From positions 1 through 36,658 of the forward strand of contig JAIDQZ010000088.1 in NCBI GenBank assembly GCA_029062005.1: 36,658 nt of DNA. Reading direction: 5' to 3'. Shown one piece after another: positions 15,935-25,348 of this stretch. The stretch is from Muribaculaceae bacterium. Its GTDB lineage: Bacteria > Bacteroidota > Bacteroidia > Bacteroidales > Muribaculaceae. Numbering within the stretch: the first letter of the stretch is position 1; each line of letters starts with the position of its first letter. Made by a program: the position numbers and the translations under genes. The notes beneath the pieces are model-generated. The model was not told where the DNA came from. It made no database searches and saw nothing but the letters and a program-made list of their open reading frames with translations.

Positions 15935-17824
15935 ATGGACGTGATTAGACTGCTGCCCGACTCGGTGGCTAACCAGATTGCCGCAGGCGAGGTGATCCAG
16001 CGTCCGGCTTCTGTGATTAAAGAACTTGTAGAGAACGCAGCCGATGCCGGAGCCACGGAAATAAAGATATACGTCAAAGATGCCGGCAAGACGCTCATCC
16101 AGGTCGTTGACAACGGAAGAGGAATGAGCGAGACGGATGCACGCATGGCATTTGAACGGCATGCGACTTCAAAAATCAGGAAAGCGGAAGATCTTTTCTC
16201 TCTAAGCACCATGGGATTCAGAGGGGAGGCACTGCCGTCAATATGCGCCATCTCTCAGGTCGAACTGCGCACCCGCACGGAAGACTCACAGATGGGCACA
16301 AGAATTGTGATCAACGGGTCTCAGGTGGAAACCCAGGAACCATGCCTGTGCGAGAAAGGCACCGTGATAAGCATCCGCAATCTTTTCTATAATCTGCCGG
16401 CCCGAAGAAAATTCCTCAAGTCAGATTCAGGAGAACTGGGACATATCATGAGGGAATTCGAGCGGATGGCACTTGTCAATAACAAAATCCGCATCAGCAT
16501 AGACACAGGAACACGACAGATAGAACTGCGCCCCGGAAGTATGCTTCAAAGAATCAACGATCTCTGGAAGAACAACCTCAACATGCAGCTGATTCCAATT
16601 GACGTTGACACGGAACTCGTTAAGATCCAGGGCTATGTTTCCAGACCTGAATTCGCACGCAGGAGGAATGCCCTGTGGCATCTTATAGCCAACGGACGAC
16701 ACATCAACCATCTCAAGATGCATAAGGTGATCACCGGATGCTTTGAAAATCTTATCGCCACTGACACGCAACCATGCTATTTCATAAAAATCCAGGTGGA
16801 TCCAGCTGAAATTGATATAAATATCCACCCGAGCAAGAATGAAGTAAAACTTGAAAGGGAGACGGAGATATTGAGCATTCTCGGTGCAAGCGTGAAGGCA
16901 GCATTAGGTAAGTTTGCGGCAACCCCACAGATAGACTTTGACACCGACCTTGTCCCCGTTCAGCAAAAAGGGGAGGGACGCCCTGAAAATCCGGATATAA
17001 AGGTTCCTTCTGACTACAATCCATTTGACATGGGGATCGGCAAAGGAATATCACCGGATGCTGAAGCATTCCCTTCTTCCGGTTCAGGCGGTTATCAGCG
17101 GTACAATCCTGCAGAAAACAGAAGCAATGTGCGTAACTGGGACACCCTCTACAACCGATTCATGAACCGCCAGGAAGAAAACGCGAGAGAAATGATGCCT
17201 GTGGAAGGAGTACTCCCCTCAATAGACGACAATCCTACCCCTCCGGGCAAAGGATGCTTCCAATATGGCGACAAATATATTGTCACAAGCACCCGGAGCG
17301 GAATCATGATAATAGATCAGCATAGAGCTCATCTCAAGATCCTCTTCGAAGACTGTCTGAGAAATGTGAGACGAATGGAGGTGACAAGCCAGCGGATACT
17401 GTTTCCCGAGACCATAGCTCTTGACCCGGAACAGCAAGATGCCCTCGCCCATGTGCAGGGAGAACTTTCAGCTATAGGATTCTCTTTGGAATATGAGGAA
17501 GACAACAAATGGAGCATTGCTGCAGTCCCTGCCATGATAAGCCAGTCAGATGCAAGGGAGACAGTATTGAGGATTCTTGAATCTGTGAGGGAAGAATCTG
17601 ACAGCTTCGGCACCACCCCAGATCCGGTCAATGACATAATGGAAAGGATAGCTCTTGTCATGGCGCGGAGCGCTGCCATAGTAAGGGGACGCAGGCTTTC
17701 GGAGACCGAGATGGAAACTCTCGTAGGTCAGCTTCTGTCGCTTCCCGATCCGTCTTTGACACCCTCGGGTAAACTTATATTCACAATACTTGATGAAGAC
17801 AGACTGAAATCCATCCTCAGCTGA
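15935..17824 (+). CDS. mutL: DNA mismatch repair protein MutL
   Basis: A 629-residue GHKL ATPase that couples MutS mismatch recognition to strand removal. ATPase motifs: ELVENAADAGA with Glu30 and Asn34, DNGRGM at about 60-65, and GFRGEAL at about 93-99. The transducer domain has the conserved IANGRHI and DINIHPSKNEVK. A proline/polar linker (about 330-425) precedes the C-terminal dimerisation domain. The endonuclease motif DQHA(x2)E(x4)E reads DQHRAHLKILFE (from Asp461), and the second zinc motif appears as LTPSGKL, so nicking activity looks absent. The gene begins three bases after the OstA-like stop and closes the operon; no clear terminator follows. Confidence 0.95.
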   Translation: MDVIRLLPDSVANQIAAGEVIQRPASVIKELVENAADAGATEIKIYVKDAGKTLIQVVDNGRGMSETDARMAFERHATSKIRKAEDLFSLSTMGFRGEALPSICAISQVELRTRTEDSQMGTRIVINGSQVETQEPCLCEKGTVISIRNLFYNLPARRKFLKSDSGELGHIMREFERMALVNNKIRISIDTGTRQIELRPGSMLQRINDLWKNNLNMQLIPIDVDTELVKIQGYVSRPEFARRRNALWHLIANGRHINHLKMHKVITGCFENLIATDTQPCYFIKIQVDPAEIDINIHPSKNEVKLERETEILSILGASVKAALGKFAATPQIDFDTDLVPVQQKGEGRPENPDIKVPSDYNPFDMGIGKGISPDAEAFPSSGSGGYQRYNPAENRSNVRNWDTLYNRFMNRQEENAREMMPVEGVLPSIDDNPTPPGKGCFQYGDKYIVTSTRSGIMIIDQHRAHLKILFEDCLRNVRRMEVTSQRILFPETIALDPEQQDALAHVQGELSAIGFSLEYEEDNKWSIAAVPAMISQSDARETVLRILESVREESDSFGTTPDPVNDIMERIALVMARSAAIVRGRRLSETEMETLVGQLLSLPDPSLTPSGKLIFTILDEDRLKSILS

Positions 17825-18124
17825 CGAGAAAATGAAAACTGCCGGATAGTATTTTTTAATATAACTCCATATATACATCATAGATCAAAACAACCGCAAA
17901 ACACAAAAAGAATTTTTTTGGTGTAAACAAATTCAATATATAATTATCCATCAATATATTGACCGACAAAACCGTAAAACTTTCCGAAAATATCCGTTGA
18001 AATCATATATGATTTCTGGATTTTTTTTACGAACTTTGCAAATGAAGTTGTTTAAACTTGTTTACGGATAAAAAACATCTAAACAACCTCAATGATTATT
18101 TCAAACCCAATTACAGCAACAAAA
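17825..18124. other. A/T-rich 300-bp region upstream of nrdJ
   Basis: No gene of credible size is present. The region is very A/T-rich, with T runs at 17911-17920 and 18021-18028 and a perfect palindrome at 17999-18016. A GAACTTTG (18031-18038) is one base off the -7 consensus but has no TTG at the right distance. I see no cobalamin-riboswitch-like core, although the product uses B12. Confidence 0.6.
17999..18016. promoter_or_regulatory. 18-bp perfect palindrome upstream of nrdJ
   Basis: GAAATCATATATGATTTC is its own reverse complement. It lies about 110 bp before the chosen nrdJ start, 14 bases upstream of a near-consensus -7 box. The position suits an operator for a dimeric repressor. It does not match the NrdR box well, agreeing only at the TATATA-like centre. 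Confidence 0.5.
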
Positions 18125-20665
18125 ATGTCAGACCACACAAAGCAATACACAGGAGAGGAGGCTTATCAAGGCGCTCTTGAATACTTCAATGGCGATGAGC
18201 TTGCCGCAAGGGTATGGGCGAGTAAATATGCCCTGAAGGACTCCTACGGACATCTCTATGAGAGGACACCCGACGATATGCATCACAGAATCGCATCGGA
18301 GATCGCCCGCATAGAAAAGAAATATCCAAATCCGATGAGCGAGGAGGAAGTCTATGAACTGATAAAGGATTTTAGATACATAGTGCCGCAGGGAAGTCCT
18401 ATGGCAGGTATCGGCAATGACTTTCAGGTCGGTTCGCTTTCCAATTGTTTCGTAATAGGTCTGGACGGACATCCCGATTCTTACGGAGGCATAATCCGTG
18501 AAGATGAAGAACAGGTGCAGCTGATGAAACGCAGAGGCGGAGTAGGTCATGATCTCAGCCATCTCCGACCCAAGGGAACTCCAGTCAAGAACTCTGCCAT
18601 CACTTCGACAGGTCTTGTACCGTTTATGGAGCGCTACAGCAACTCTACGCGAGAAGTGGCTCAGGACGGCAGACGTGGAGCACTTATGCTGACAGTAAGC
18701 ATCAAGCATCCCGATGCAGAGGCTTTCATCGATGCCAAGATGGAGCAGGGGAAAGTGACAGGAGCTAACGTTTCGGTCAGGATCGACGACACTTTCATGC
18801 TCTGTGCAGAATCCGGAACCCCATACGTGCAGAAATTTCCCGTGAAGTCAGATGATCCACTCGTGACTAACGAGATAGATGCATCGGCACTCTGGAAAAA
18901 GATAGTACATAACGCATGGAAAAGCGCGGAGCCGGGTGTGCTTTTCTGGGATACTATCACGAAAGAAAGCGTTCCCGACTGCTACGAAGACATGGGATTC
19001 GAGACTATTTCCACCAATCCATGCGGAGAGATACCCCTATGTCCATACGACAGCTGCCGGCTTACAGCGATCAATCTCTATAGCTACGTCAACAAGCCAT
19101 TCACTCCGGAAGCAAGCTTCGATTTTGATCTTTTCAAAAAGCATGTGGGAAAGGCGCAGCGCATTATGGACGACATAATCGATCTTGAGATGGAGAAGAT
19201 AGAATTGATCATCTCAAAGATCAAGGAAGATCCCGAAACCGAAGAAGTGAAATCGACTGAACTTCACCTATGGGAGAAAATCCGCGACAAGACACTTCTT
19301 GGAAGACGCACAGGATGCGGCACCACAGGAGAGGGGGATATGCTCGCAGCACTCGGACTCCGCTACGGCACTCCCGAAGCAACGGCATTCTCCACCGAGG
19401 TTCACAAGCAGCTTGCCCTCGCCTACTATTCGGCATCAGTCACGGCAGCTGAAGAACGTGGAGCATTCGAAATATACGATGCAGAGAGGGAAAAGGACAA
19501 TCCATTCATTCTAAGGCTCAAGGAGGCTGATCCCGACCTCTATGAAAGAATGGCAAAGCATGGCAGACGCAATATCGCCTGCCTGACCATCGCGCCGACC
19601 GGAACAACTTCCCTCATGACACGTACCACATCCGGACTCGAACCAGTTTTCCTCCCTGTATATAAAAGAAGGCGGAAGATTGTCCCCGGAGACGAAAACG
19701 TATCAGTAGATTTTATCGATGAAGTCGGTGAAGCTTACGAAGAGTTTCTCGTATATCATCCCAAGTTTATCGAATGGATGCGGATCAACGGGATGGAACC
19801 TCAAAAGAACATGAGCCAGGAGGAAGTGGATGAACTTGTGAAAAAGTCTCCATACTTCAAGGCTACTTCCAACGACATAGACTGGATGGAGAAAGTAAGA
19901 ATGCAGGGATCGGTGCAGAAATGGGTCGATCATTCCATATCCGTCACTATAAATCTTCCGTCAGACGTGACAGAAGAACTCGTAGGAGAACTTTATATGC
20001 AGGCATGGAAGGCAGGATGCAAGGGATGCACCGTATATCGCGACGGATCACGCAATAATGTTCTTGAGGCAGTCAAAAAGAAAGAGGACCAAAAGCCTCA
20101 TCTCATACATATGCCCGATCATGTGGCGAAACGTCCTAAAGAACTGGAGGCTGATGTCGTAAGATTTCAGAATAACAAGGAGAAATGGATTGCATTTGTA
20201 GGTCTTGTAGACGGAAAACCTTACGAGATCTTCACAGGTCTTGCCGATGATGAAGACGGCATTTTCTGTCCGAAGAGCATCAATCACGGAAAAATCATAA
20301 AGGAGACTCTTCCCGACGGACGAAAGCGATATGACTTCCAGTTTATCAATAAGCGCGGCTACAAGACTACGATAGAGGGACTGAGCGAAAAATTCAAACC
20401 TGAATTCTGGAACTACGCAAAACTCATTTCAGGCGTTCTGCGCTATGGAATGCCTATTGATCAAGTGATCAAACTCGTTCAGGGACTGGAACTTGACTCC
20501 AACAGCATCAACACCTGGAAGAATGGTGTGGAACGTGCTTTGAAGAAATATATCCCCAACGGAACATTAGGAAGTGGGAAATGTCCGAACTGTGGGGCTG
20601 AGACGCTTGTTTATCAAGAAGGGTGTCTAATTTGCACCTCATGCGGCAACTCACGCTGCGGATAA
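18125..20665 (+). CDS. nrdJ: Adenosylcobalamin-dependent (class II) ribonucleotide reductase
   Basis: 846 residues from this start. It reduces ribonucleotides to deoxyribonucleotides using a thiyl radical generated from adenosylcobalamin, so it needs no oxygen and no separate radical subunit. Radical-site Cys300 lies in NPCGEIPL; other family segments are GGVGHDLSHLRPKG, REVAQDGRRGALM, TGEGDMLAALGLRYG and APTGTTSLM. The C-terminus holds a zinc-ribbon-like cysteine cluster (CPNCGAE, then CLICTSCGNSRCG) thought to help re-reduce the active site. An in-frame ATG at 18092 would add 11 residues (MIISNPITATK); the ATG at 18125 (MSDHTKQYTGEEAY) matches relatives better. The gene is monocistronic; a C-rich tract separates it from malQ. 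Confidence 0.94.
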   Translation: MSDHTKQYTGEEAYQGALEYFNGDELAARVWASKYALKDSYGHLYERTPDDMHHRIASEIARIEKKYPNPMSEEEVYELIKDFRYIVPQGSPMAGIGNDFQVGSLSNCFVIGLDGHPDSYGGIIREDEEQVQLMKRRGGVGHDLSHLRPKGTPVKNSAITSTGLVPFMERYSNSTREVAQDGRRGALMLTVSIKHPDAEAFIDAKMEQGKVTGANVSVRIDDTFMLCAESGTPYVQKFPVKSDDPLVTNEIDASALWKKIVHNAWKSAEPGVLFWDTITKESVPDCYEDMGFETISTNPCGEIPLCPYDSCRLTAINLYSYVNKPFTPEASFDFDLFKKHVGKAQRIMDDIIDLEMEKIELIISKIKEDPETEEVKSTELHLWEKIRDKTLLGRRTGCGTTGEGDMLAALGLRYGTPEATAFSTEVHKQLALAYYSASVTAAEERGAFEIYDAEREKDNPFILRLKEADPDLYERMAKHGRRNIACLTIAPTGTTSLMTRTTSGLEPVFLPVYKRRRKIVPGDENVSVDFIDEVGEAYEEFLVYHPKFIEWMRINGMEPQKNMSQEEVDELVKKSPYFKATSNDIDWMEKVRMQGSVQKWVDHSISVTINLPSDVTEELVGELYMQAWKAGCKGCTVYRDGSRNNVLEAVKKKEDQKPHLIHMPDHVAKRPKELEADVVRFQNNKEKWIAFVGLVDGKPYEIFTGLADDEDGIFCPKSINHGKIIKETLPDGRKRYDFQFINKRGYKTTIEGLSEKFKPEFWNYAKLISGVLRYGMPIDQVIKLVQGLELDSNSINTWKNGVERALKKYIPNGTLGSGKCPNCGAETLVYQEGCLICTSCGNSRCG

Positions 20666-20705
20666 TTACCCTAAACCCTAAAACCTTTAACCCTGAAAAC
20701 CTCAG
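20666..20705 (+). repeat. C-rich CCCTAAA-type intergenic tract
   Basis: Degenerate CCCTAAA/AACCTTTAACCC units fill the gap between the nrdJ stop and the malQ start. On the opposite strand this reads as the GTTTAGGG family seen at 2205-2302 and 31583-31666. No promoter consensus is visible, so malQ may be read through from nrdJ. Confidence 0.7.
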
Positions 20706-20710
20706 ACCAC

Positions 20711-23389
20711 ATGAAAATTAAAATTCATATAGCCTATCATACCCAATGGGGGGAATCACTTTACATATGTGGTTCACTTCCCCGTCTGGGAGGCGGCGAT
20801 ACGGATAAGGCATTGCCGCTTGAGATGACGGCTCCCGATCTATGGACAGCTGTTGTCGACGTCCCTGCGACAGTGGAAAGTTTCACATACCGCTTTATCG
20901 TGAAAGGGGATAACAACTACCGGCGTGAAGAATGGGGAGATCCACACAGATTCATTGCGGCGAAAGGAGTGACTAACTATGACATTCATGCTTATTGGCA
21001 GGATGTCCCCGCCGACAAGCCATATTATTCCTCGGCTTTCGTCGATGGTATGTTGAACAGAAGCTTCCGTGACCAGCCGGTAACCCCCAAAGCGGGCTGC
21101 ACACTCTTCAAGGTTGTTGCGCCGATGGTGAGTCCGGATGAAGTTCTCGCCATAAGCGGCGAGCCGCGTTGTCTCGGTGGATGGAATCCGGAAAAGTCTC
21201 TTGTATTCAACGATGCCCGTTATCCAGTATGGGAAGTGGCGGTCGATATGAATGAAGTAACTCTGCCTTTTGAATACAAATTCGTTATCCTCGATAAGAA
21301 GACCAGAAAGGTCAAGGACTGGGAAGCACGCGACAACCGACGTCTCGACTTTTTCCCAAAAGATAAAAACATGCTCCTTGTCTTCGATGGCATACGCTTC
21401 GAGAATCCACGCAGGTCATGGAAAGGTGCCGGCACAGCCATTCCTGTTTTCTCTCTGCGCTCAAATGAAGATGCAGGAGTCGGGGATTTCTACGACATCA
21501 AGAAGATGGTGGACTGGTGTGTGAAGACCGGACAGAAAATTGTTCAGGTGCTACCTATCAACGACACCACAAAGACCGGTACATGGACAGACTCCTATCC
21601 CTACAGCGCCAACTCCACTTTCGCGCTTCATCCTATGTATCTGCGTCTGAAGGCCGTCGGAGCAATTAAAGACAAGGAGCGCCGCGATTACTATACAGCT
21701 GAGATTGAGAAGCTCAACAAATTGCCGCAGATCGATTATGAAGCTGTCAACGATCTTAAGAACCGCTATCTTCGGGAGATCTACTCAGAGCAGGGTGAGG
21801 CAACACGTAAAACCCAGGAATACAAAAATTTCGTCAAGAAAAACGAGTACTGGCTGCAATCATACGCTGCGTGGTCAGTGCTCAGGGATAAGTTCCGCAC
21901 AGCCGATAATTCCCAATGGGGGGAATACGCATCTTATGACGAAGAGAAGGTGATGGATTTCATAGCAAAGCATGAAAACGACGTGCTTTACTACTATTAT
22001 GTACAGTATCATCTCGACCGGCAGCTGCGTGAAGTGCGTGACTATGCGCATCAGCATGGAATTGTATTGAAAGGCGACATTCCCATTGGCATCGGACGTG
22101 AGAGTGTAGACGCATGGAAAGATCCAAGGCTATTCAATATGGACTGCCAGGCAGGTGCTCCACCGGATGATTTCTCAATTCTTGGGCAGAACTGGGGATT
22201 TCCAACCTATAACTGGGATGAGATGGCTAAGGATGGATTCAAATGGTGGAAACAGCGGTTTGAAAAGATGGCTGAATATTTCGACGCTTACCGCATCGAC
22301 CATATCCTCGGATTCTTCAGGATATGGCAGATCCCGGTCACTGCCGTACACGGGCTTCTCGGCTATTTCAATCCGGCACTCCCCTACTCGCCTGAGGAGC
22401 TGAAACATAACTATGACTTCTGGATCAATCCCGAAATTCAGGCGAAACCATATATTATGGAATGGATGCTCGGTGACTTCTTCGGTGAATATACGGAAGA
22501 GGCTAAACTGAAGTATCTTGATGAGATAAACGCAGGCCAATACAGACTGAAGGAATTTGTCGACAATCAGCGCAAGGTGGTGGATCATTTCTCACGTCTT
22601 GCTCCGGATGATAAGAACAAACGCATCAAAGATGCGCTTATGGGTCTCCTTGACGATGTACTTTTTATTGAGGATCCGTATCAGAAAGGTCATTACCACC
22701 CGCGTATTTCAGCACAGTTCACATATCAGTTCAGAGCCTTGACCGACTACGAACGCTGGTGCTTCAACCGATTGTACAATGATTTCTTCTACCATAGGAT
22801 GAACGATTTCTGGTATGGAAAGGCTATGTGGAAACTTCCTCCGCTCCTTGACTCGACAGGAATGCTCACTTGCGCGGAAGACCTCGGCATGATACCCGAC
22901 TGCGTGCCGGAAGTGATGCACCGTCTACAGATACTTGCTCTTGAGATCCAGCGTATGCCTAAAGATCCGAAGGTCGAATTTGGCGAGACATGGCGCTATC
23001 CTTACTATAGCGTCTGCACTACATCCACACATGATATGGACGGTATACGCGCATGGTGGGAACAGGATCCTTCAGCCACTCAAAGGTTTTTCAACTATGT
23101 GCTTAAGGAACCAGGACAGGCTCCATTCTATGCAGAACCGTGGATATGCAGCAAAATCATCGACCTTCACTTGAAATCGCCATCCATGCTGTGCATTCTC
23201 CCGCTTCAGGACTGGCTAAGCACTGATGCCACACTACGTCGTGACAATCCTCATGACGAGCTTATCAACATACCCGCCAATTCACAACATTACTGGCGCT
23301 ACCGCATGCACATTCCGATGGAGACTCTTCTTGAAGCAGACAGTTTCAATGCAGGTCTCGCAGCCTGGATAGCAGGCTCCGACCGATAA
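20711..23389 (+). CDS. malQ: 4-alpha-glucanotransferase (amylomaltase, DPE2-like) with two CBM20 domains
   Basis: An 892-residue cytoplasmic GH77 enzyme that transfers alpha-1,4-glucan segments between maltodextrins. Two N-terminal starch-binding CBM20-type domains come first (about 1-95 with WGESLYICGS, and about 125-240 with GEPRCLGGWNPEKS). The GH77 barrel follows, with a large insert typical of DPE2-type enzymes. The nucleophile is Asp530 in YRIDHILGFFRIW, the acid/base Glu723 is in CAEDLGMIPDCVP, and the third acidic residue is in TSTHDMDG. Both the length and the domain order match plant-DPE2-like bacterial enzymes. No signal peptide is present, so it works on imported glucans or storage polymer. 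A bidirectional terminator follows. Confidence 0.95.
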   Translation: MKIKIHIAYHTQWGESLYICGSLPRLGGGDTDKALPLEMTAPDLWTAVVDVPATVESFTYRFIVKGDNNYRREEWGDPHRFIAAKGVTNYDIHAYWQDVPADKPYYSSAFVDGMLNRSFRDQPVTPKAGCTLFKVVAPMVSPDEVLAISGEPRCLGGWNPEKSLVFNDARYPVWEVAVDMNEVTLPFEYKFVILDKKTRKVKDWEARDNRRLDFFPKDKNMLLVFDGIRFENPRRSWKGAGTAIPVFSLRSNEDAGVGDFYDIKKMVDWCVKTGQKIVQVLPINDTTKTGTWTDSYPYSANSTFALHPMYLRLKAVGAIKDKERRDYYTAEIEKLNKLPQIDYEAVNDLKNRYLREIYSEQGEATRKTQEYKNFVKKNEYWLQSYAAWSVLRDKFRTADNSQWGEYASYDEEKVMDFIAKHENDVLYYYYVQYHLDRQLREVRDYAHQHGIVLKGDIPIGIGRESVDAWKDPRLFNMDCQAGAPPDDFSILGQNWGFPTYNWDEMAKDGFKWWKQRFEKMAEYFDAYRIDHILGFFRIWQIPVTAVHGLLGYFNPALPYSPEELKHNYDFWINPEIQAKPYIMEWMLGDFFGEYTEEAKLKYLDEINAGQYRLKEFVDNQRKVVDHFSRLAPDDKNKRIKDALMGLLDDVLFIEDPYQKGHYHPRISAQFTYQFRALTDYERWCFNRLYNDFFYHRMNDFWYGKAMWKLPPLLDSTGMLTCAEDLGMIPDCVPEVMHRLQILALEIQRMPKDPKVEFGETWRYPYYSVCTTSTHDMDGIRAWWEQDPSATQRFFNYVLKEPGQAPFYAEPWICSKIIDLHLKSPSMLCILPLQDWLSTDATLRRDNPHDELINIPANSQHYWRYRMHIPMETLLEADSFNAGLAAWIAGSDR

Positions 23390-23422
23390 ATCGATTGGTG
23401 TTGACAGGACACTCCCTATAAT

Positions 23423-23459
23423 TAGAAAGACCTCATGCAATATCGCCGAGGTCTTTCTA
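23423..23459. terminator. Bidirectional terminator
   Basis: TAGAAAGACCTC at 23423-23434 pairs perfectly with GAGGTCTTTCTA at 23448-23459. A T-rich tail follows on the plus strand. It lies between the convergent malQ and DUF1015 genes. Confidence 0.85.
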
Positions 23460-23508
23460 CTTTTTATGCAGGATATGAAACTGCTCACCCGCAGGTCAGA
23501 TCCATTTA

Positions 23509-24753
23509 CTAATCAAGCTTGTGGATCACGAGTCCGGAACGTAGCTTAGGCTCAAACCAGGTCGTTTTTGGGGGCATGATGTTTCCGCTGTCAGCAATAG
23601 CTATCAGCTGATCCATAGTGACGGGATAAAGAGCGAGTGCCATTTTCATCTCACCGCTGTCTACACGGCGTTTAAGCTCCTCAAGTCCACGGATTCCTCC
23701 GACGAAATCTATCCTCTTGTCGCTGCGCAGGTCGTTGATGCCAAGTATATCTCTAAGTATGAGGTCGGATGAAACGGTCACATCAAGAACACCTATCGGA
23801 TCATTGTCATTGTACGTGCCCTCCTTGGCTGTCAAAGAATACCATTTTCCGCCCAGATATAGTGCGAAATTGTGAAGACCGGCAGGATGATATGTTTCCT
23901 CCCCTTTTTCCTCAACAATGAAATTTTCAGCCACTTTAGCAAGGAACTCCTCTTCCGAAAGACCATTGAGATCCTTCACCACACGGTTATAGTCAATGAT
24001 GCGGAGGTGAGATGCCGGAAATGCGACAGCCATGAAGAAATTGTATTCCTCATCTCCCTTATGGTCAGGATTATTCTTTGCCTTTTCATTTCCCACGAGG
24101 GCGGCAGCCGCACTGCGGTGGTGCCCGTCGGCTATATAAAGATTCGGTATTTTCTCAAACTCCTGCGTGATTGTGGCTATAACATCGTCATCATCGATCA
24201 CCCAGAATGTATGTCCGAAACCGTCGGGAGCCACAAAATCATATTCCGGTTCCTTGACGGTCACTTCCTTGATGATCTTTTCGAGCATCTCATTGTCAGG
24301 AAAGGCAAAAAATACCGGCTCGATATTGGCATTGTTGCAGCGCACATGCTTCATACGGTCCTCCTCCTTGTCGCGACGGGTAAGCTCGTGCTTCTTGATG
24401 CGTCCGTCCATGTAATCGTCTACCCAGGCACCCACAACAAATCCATACTGAGTACGCCCGTCCATCGTCTGGGCATAGATATAGTAATTCTCCTTCTCAT
24501 CCTGCACAAGCCATCCTTTGTCCTGGAAATTCAGGAAATTCTCGACAGCTTTGTCATATACGTCGGGATGATGCTCATCAAAACCAGGTTCGAAATCAAT
24601 TTCCGGTTTTATTATATGATAAAGGGATTTCTCATTTCCCTCCGCCTCTTTGCGGGCCTCTTCGGAATTAAGGACGTCGTAGGGTCGGGATGCCACCTGC
24701 TCCACAAGATGACGCGGAGGTCTTACGCCCTTGAAAGGTTTTACTTTAGCCAT
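23509..24753 (-). CDS. DUF1015 family protein
   Basis: A 414-residue protein of the DUF1015 family. Landmarks are the N-terminal KPFKGVRPPRHLVEQVASRPYDVL, a central YIADGHHRSAAA motif, and the C-terminal FVGGIRGLEELKRRVDSGEMKMALALYPV. The DGHHR motif recalls ParB/sulfiredoxin-fold kinases such as free serine kinase SerK, so a nucleotide-dependent activity is possible; this is inference. The enzyme looks soluble, with no signal peptide. It begins 11 bases after the end of the Fur-family gene, so the two are probably one transcript from the promoter at 25225-25254, suggesting metal- or peroxide-linked control. Confidence 0.88.
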   Translation of the reverse strand: MAKVKPFKGVRPPRHLVEQVASRPYDVLNSEEARKEAEGNEKSLYHIIKPEIDFEPGFDEHHPDVYDKAVENFLNFQDKGWLVQDEKENYYIYAQTMDGRTQYGFVVGAWVDDYMDGRIKKHELTRRDKEEDRMKHVRCNNANIEPVFFAFPDNEMLEKIIKEVTVKEPEYDFVAPDGFGHTFWVIDDDDVIATITQEFEKIPNLYIADGHHRSAAAALVGNEKAKNNPDHKGDEEYNFFMAVAFPASHLRIIDYNRVVKDLNGLSEEEFLAKVAENFIVEEKGEETYHPAGLHNFALYLGGKWYSLTAKEGTYNDNDPIGVLDVTVSSDLILRDILGINDLRSDKRIDFVGGIRGLEELKRRVDSGEMKMALALYPVTMDQLIAIADSGNIMPPKTTWFEPKLRSGLVIHKLD

Positions 24754-24764
24754 GATATCAGTTA

Positions 24765-25220
24765 TTATATAGATGATTTTTCAGTTTCCGAACACTCGCC
24801 GCAGACACCATAAAGCGTGATAGCGAAACTGTCAGGAATGAAATTGTCGGGATTAAGCTGCATCACATGCGATGCTATGTGAGGGTTTTCGATCTCACGT
24901 ATCCTGCCGCAGCGTTTACAGATGAGATGGATATGATTGTCTCTGTTCACTTCATATATGGCTGAATTCTGACCAAAGACATTCTTCCTGAGGATTCCTG
25001 CCTTTTCAAGCAGCTCGACGGTGTTATATACAGTGGCACGGCTTACATGATAACCGTCTTTCTCTATCGCTACATGCAAGGCATCCACCTCGAAATGAGA
25101 GTTCATCTCAAGTGCCTTTCGCAATATTGCAAACCGTTCGGGTGTCTTACGGAACTTTCCTTCATTAAGAAAGCGTGTAAATACATCCTCTATGGAATCA
25201 TTATTATAAACATTACTCAT
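24765..25220 (-). CDS. Fur-family transcriptional regulator
   Basis: A 151-residue metal-dependent repressor of the Fur/PerR/Zur family. The winged-helix part has SRATVYNTVELLEKAGI at 60-76 as recognition helix. The dimer domain has HIHLICKRCG with His96, His98, Cys101 and Cys104, and a second pair Cys140/Cys143 (CGEC) for structural zinc. Sequence alone does not tell me whether it senses iron, zinc or peroxide. The start codon lies four bases from the -7 box, so the mRNA would be nearly leaderless. A DUF1015 gene follows in the same unit, and a penicillin-binding protein gene is divergent. Confidence 0.92.
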   Translation of the reverse strand: MSNVYNNDSIEDVFTRFLNEGKFRKTPERFAILRKALEMNSHFEVDALHVAIEKDGYHVSRATVYNTVELLEKAGILRKNVFGQNSAIYEVNRDNHIHLICKRCGRIREIENPHIASHVMQLNPDNFIPDSFAITLYGVCGECSETEKSSI

Positions 25221-25224
25221 AATG

Positions 25225-25254
25225 CAAATTTAATCAATCGTATTCAAATATCAA
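25225..25254 (-). promoter_or_regulatory. Promoter of the Fur-family gene
   Basis: Read on the minus strand: TTG at 25254-25252, 19 bases, then TAAATTTG at 25232-25225. This is a full consensus match. The ATG at 25220 follows after four bases, giving an almost leaderless transcript. Confidence 0.75.
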
Positions 25255-25348
25255 AGAACAGCGATAAAAAAATGTCATATCTTTCACTGACATGAAAATC
25301 GTCTTAACATTTATGAAGGCGTGTAAAAGTTAAATCCGGAAATTTTTA

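Noticed and set aside
17999..18016. NrdR box
   Set aside because: Only the A/T centre agrees; the conserved outer positions of the NrdR box do not match, and no second box lies nearby.
17825..18124. Cobalamin riboswitch upstream of nrdJ
   Set aside because: I could not find a B12-box-like or multi-helix core; the region is mostly A/T-rich with one palindrome.
23872..24813. Plus-strand 313-residue frame
   Set aside because: It is antisense to the DUF1015 gene, which carries strong family motifs; composition is that of a shadow frame.
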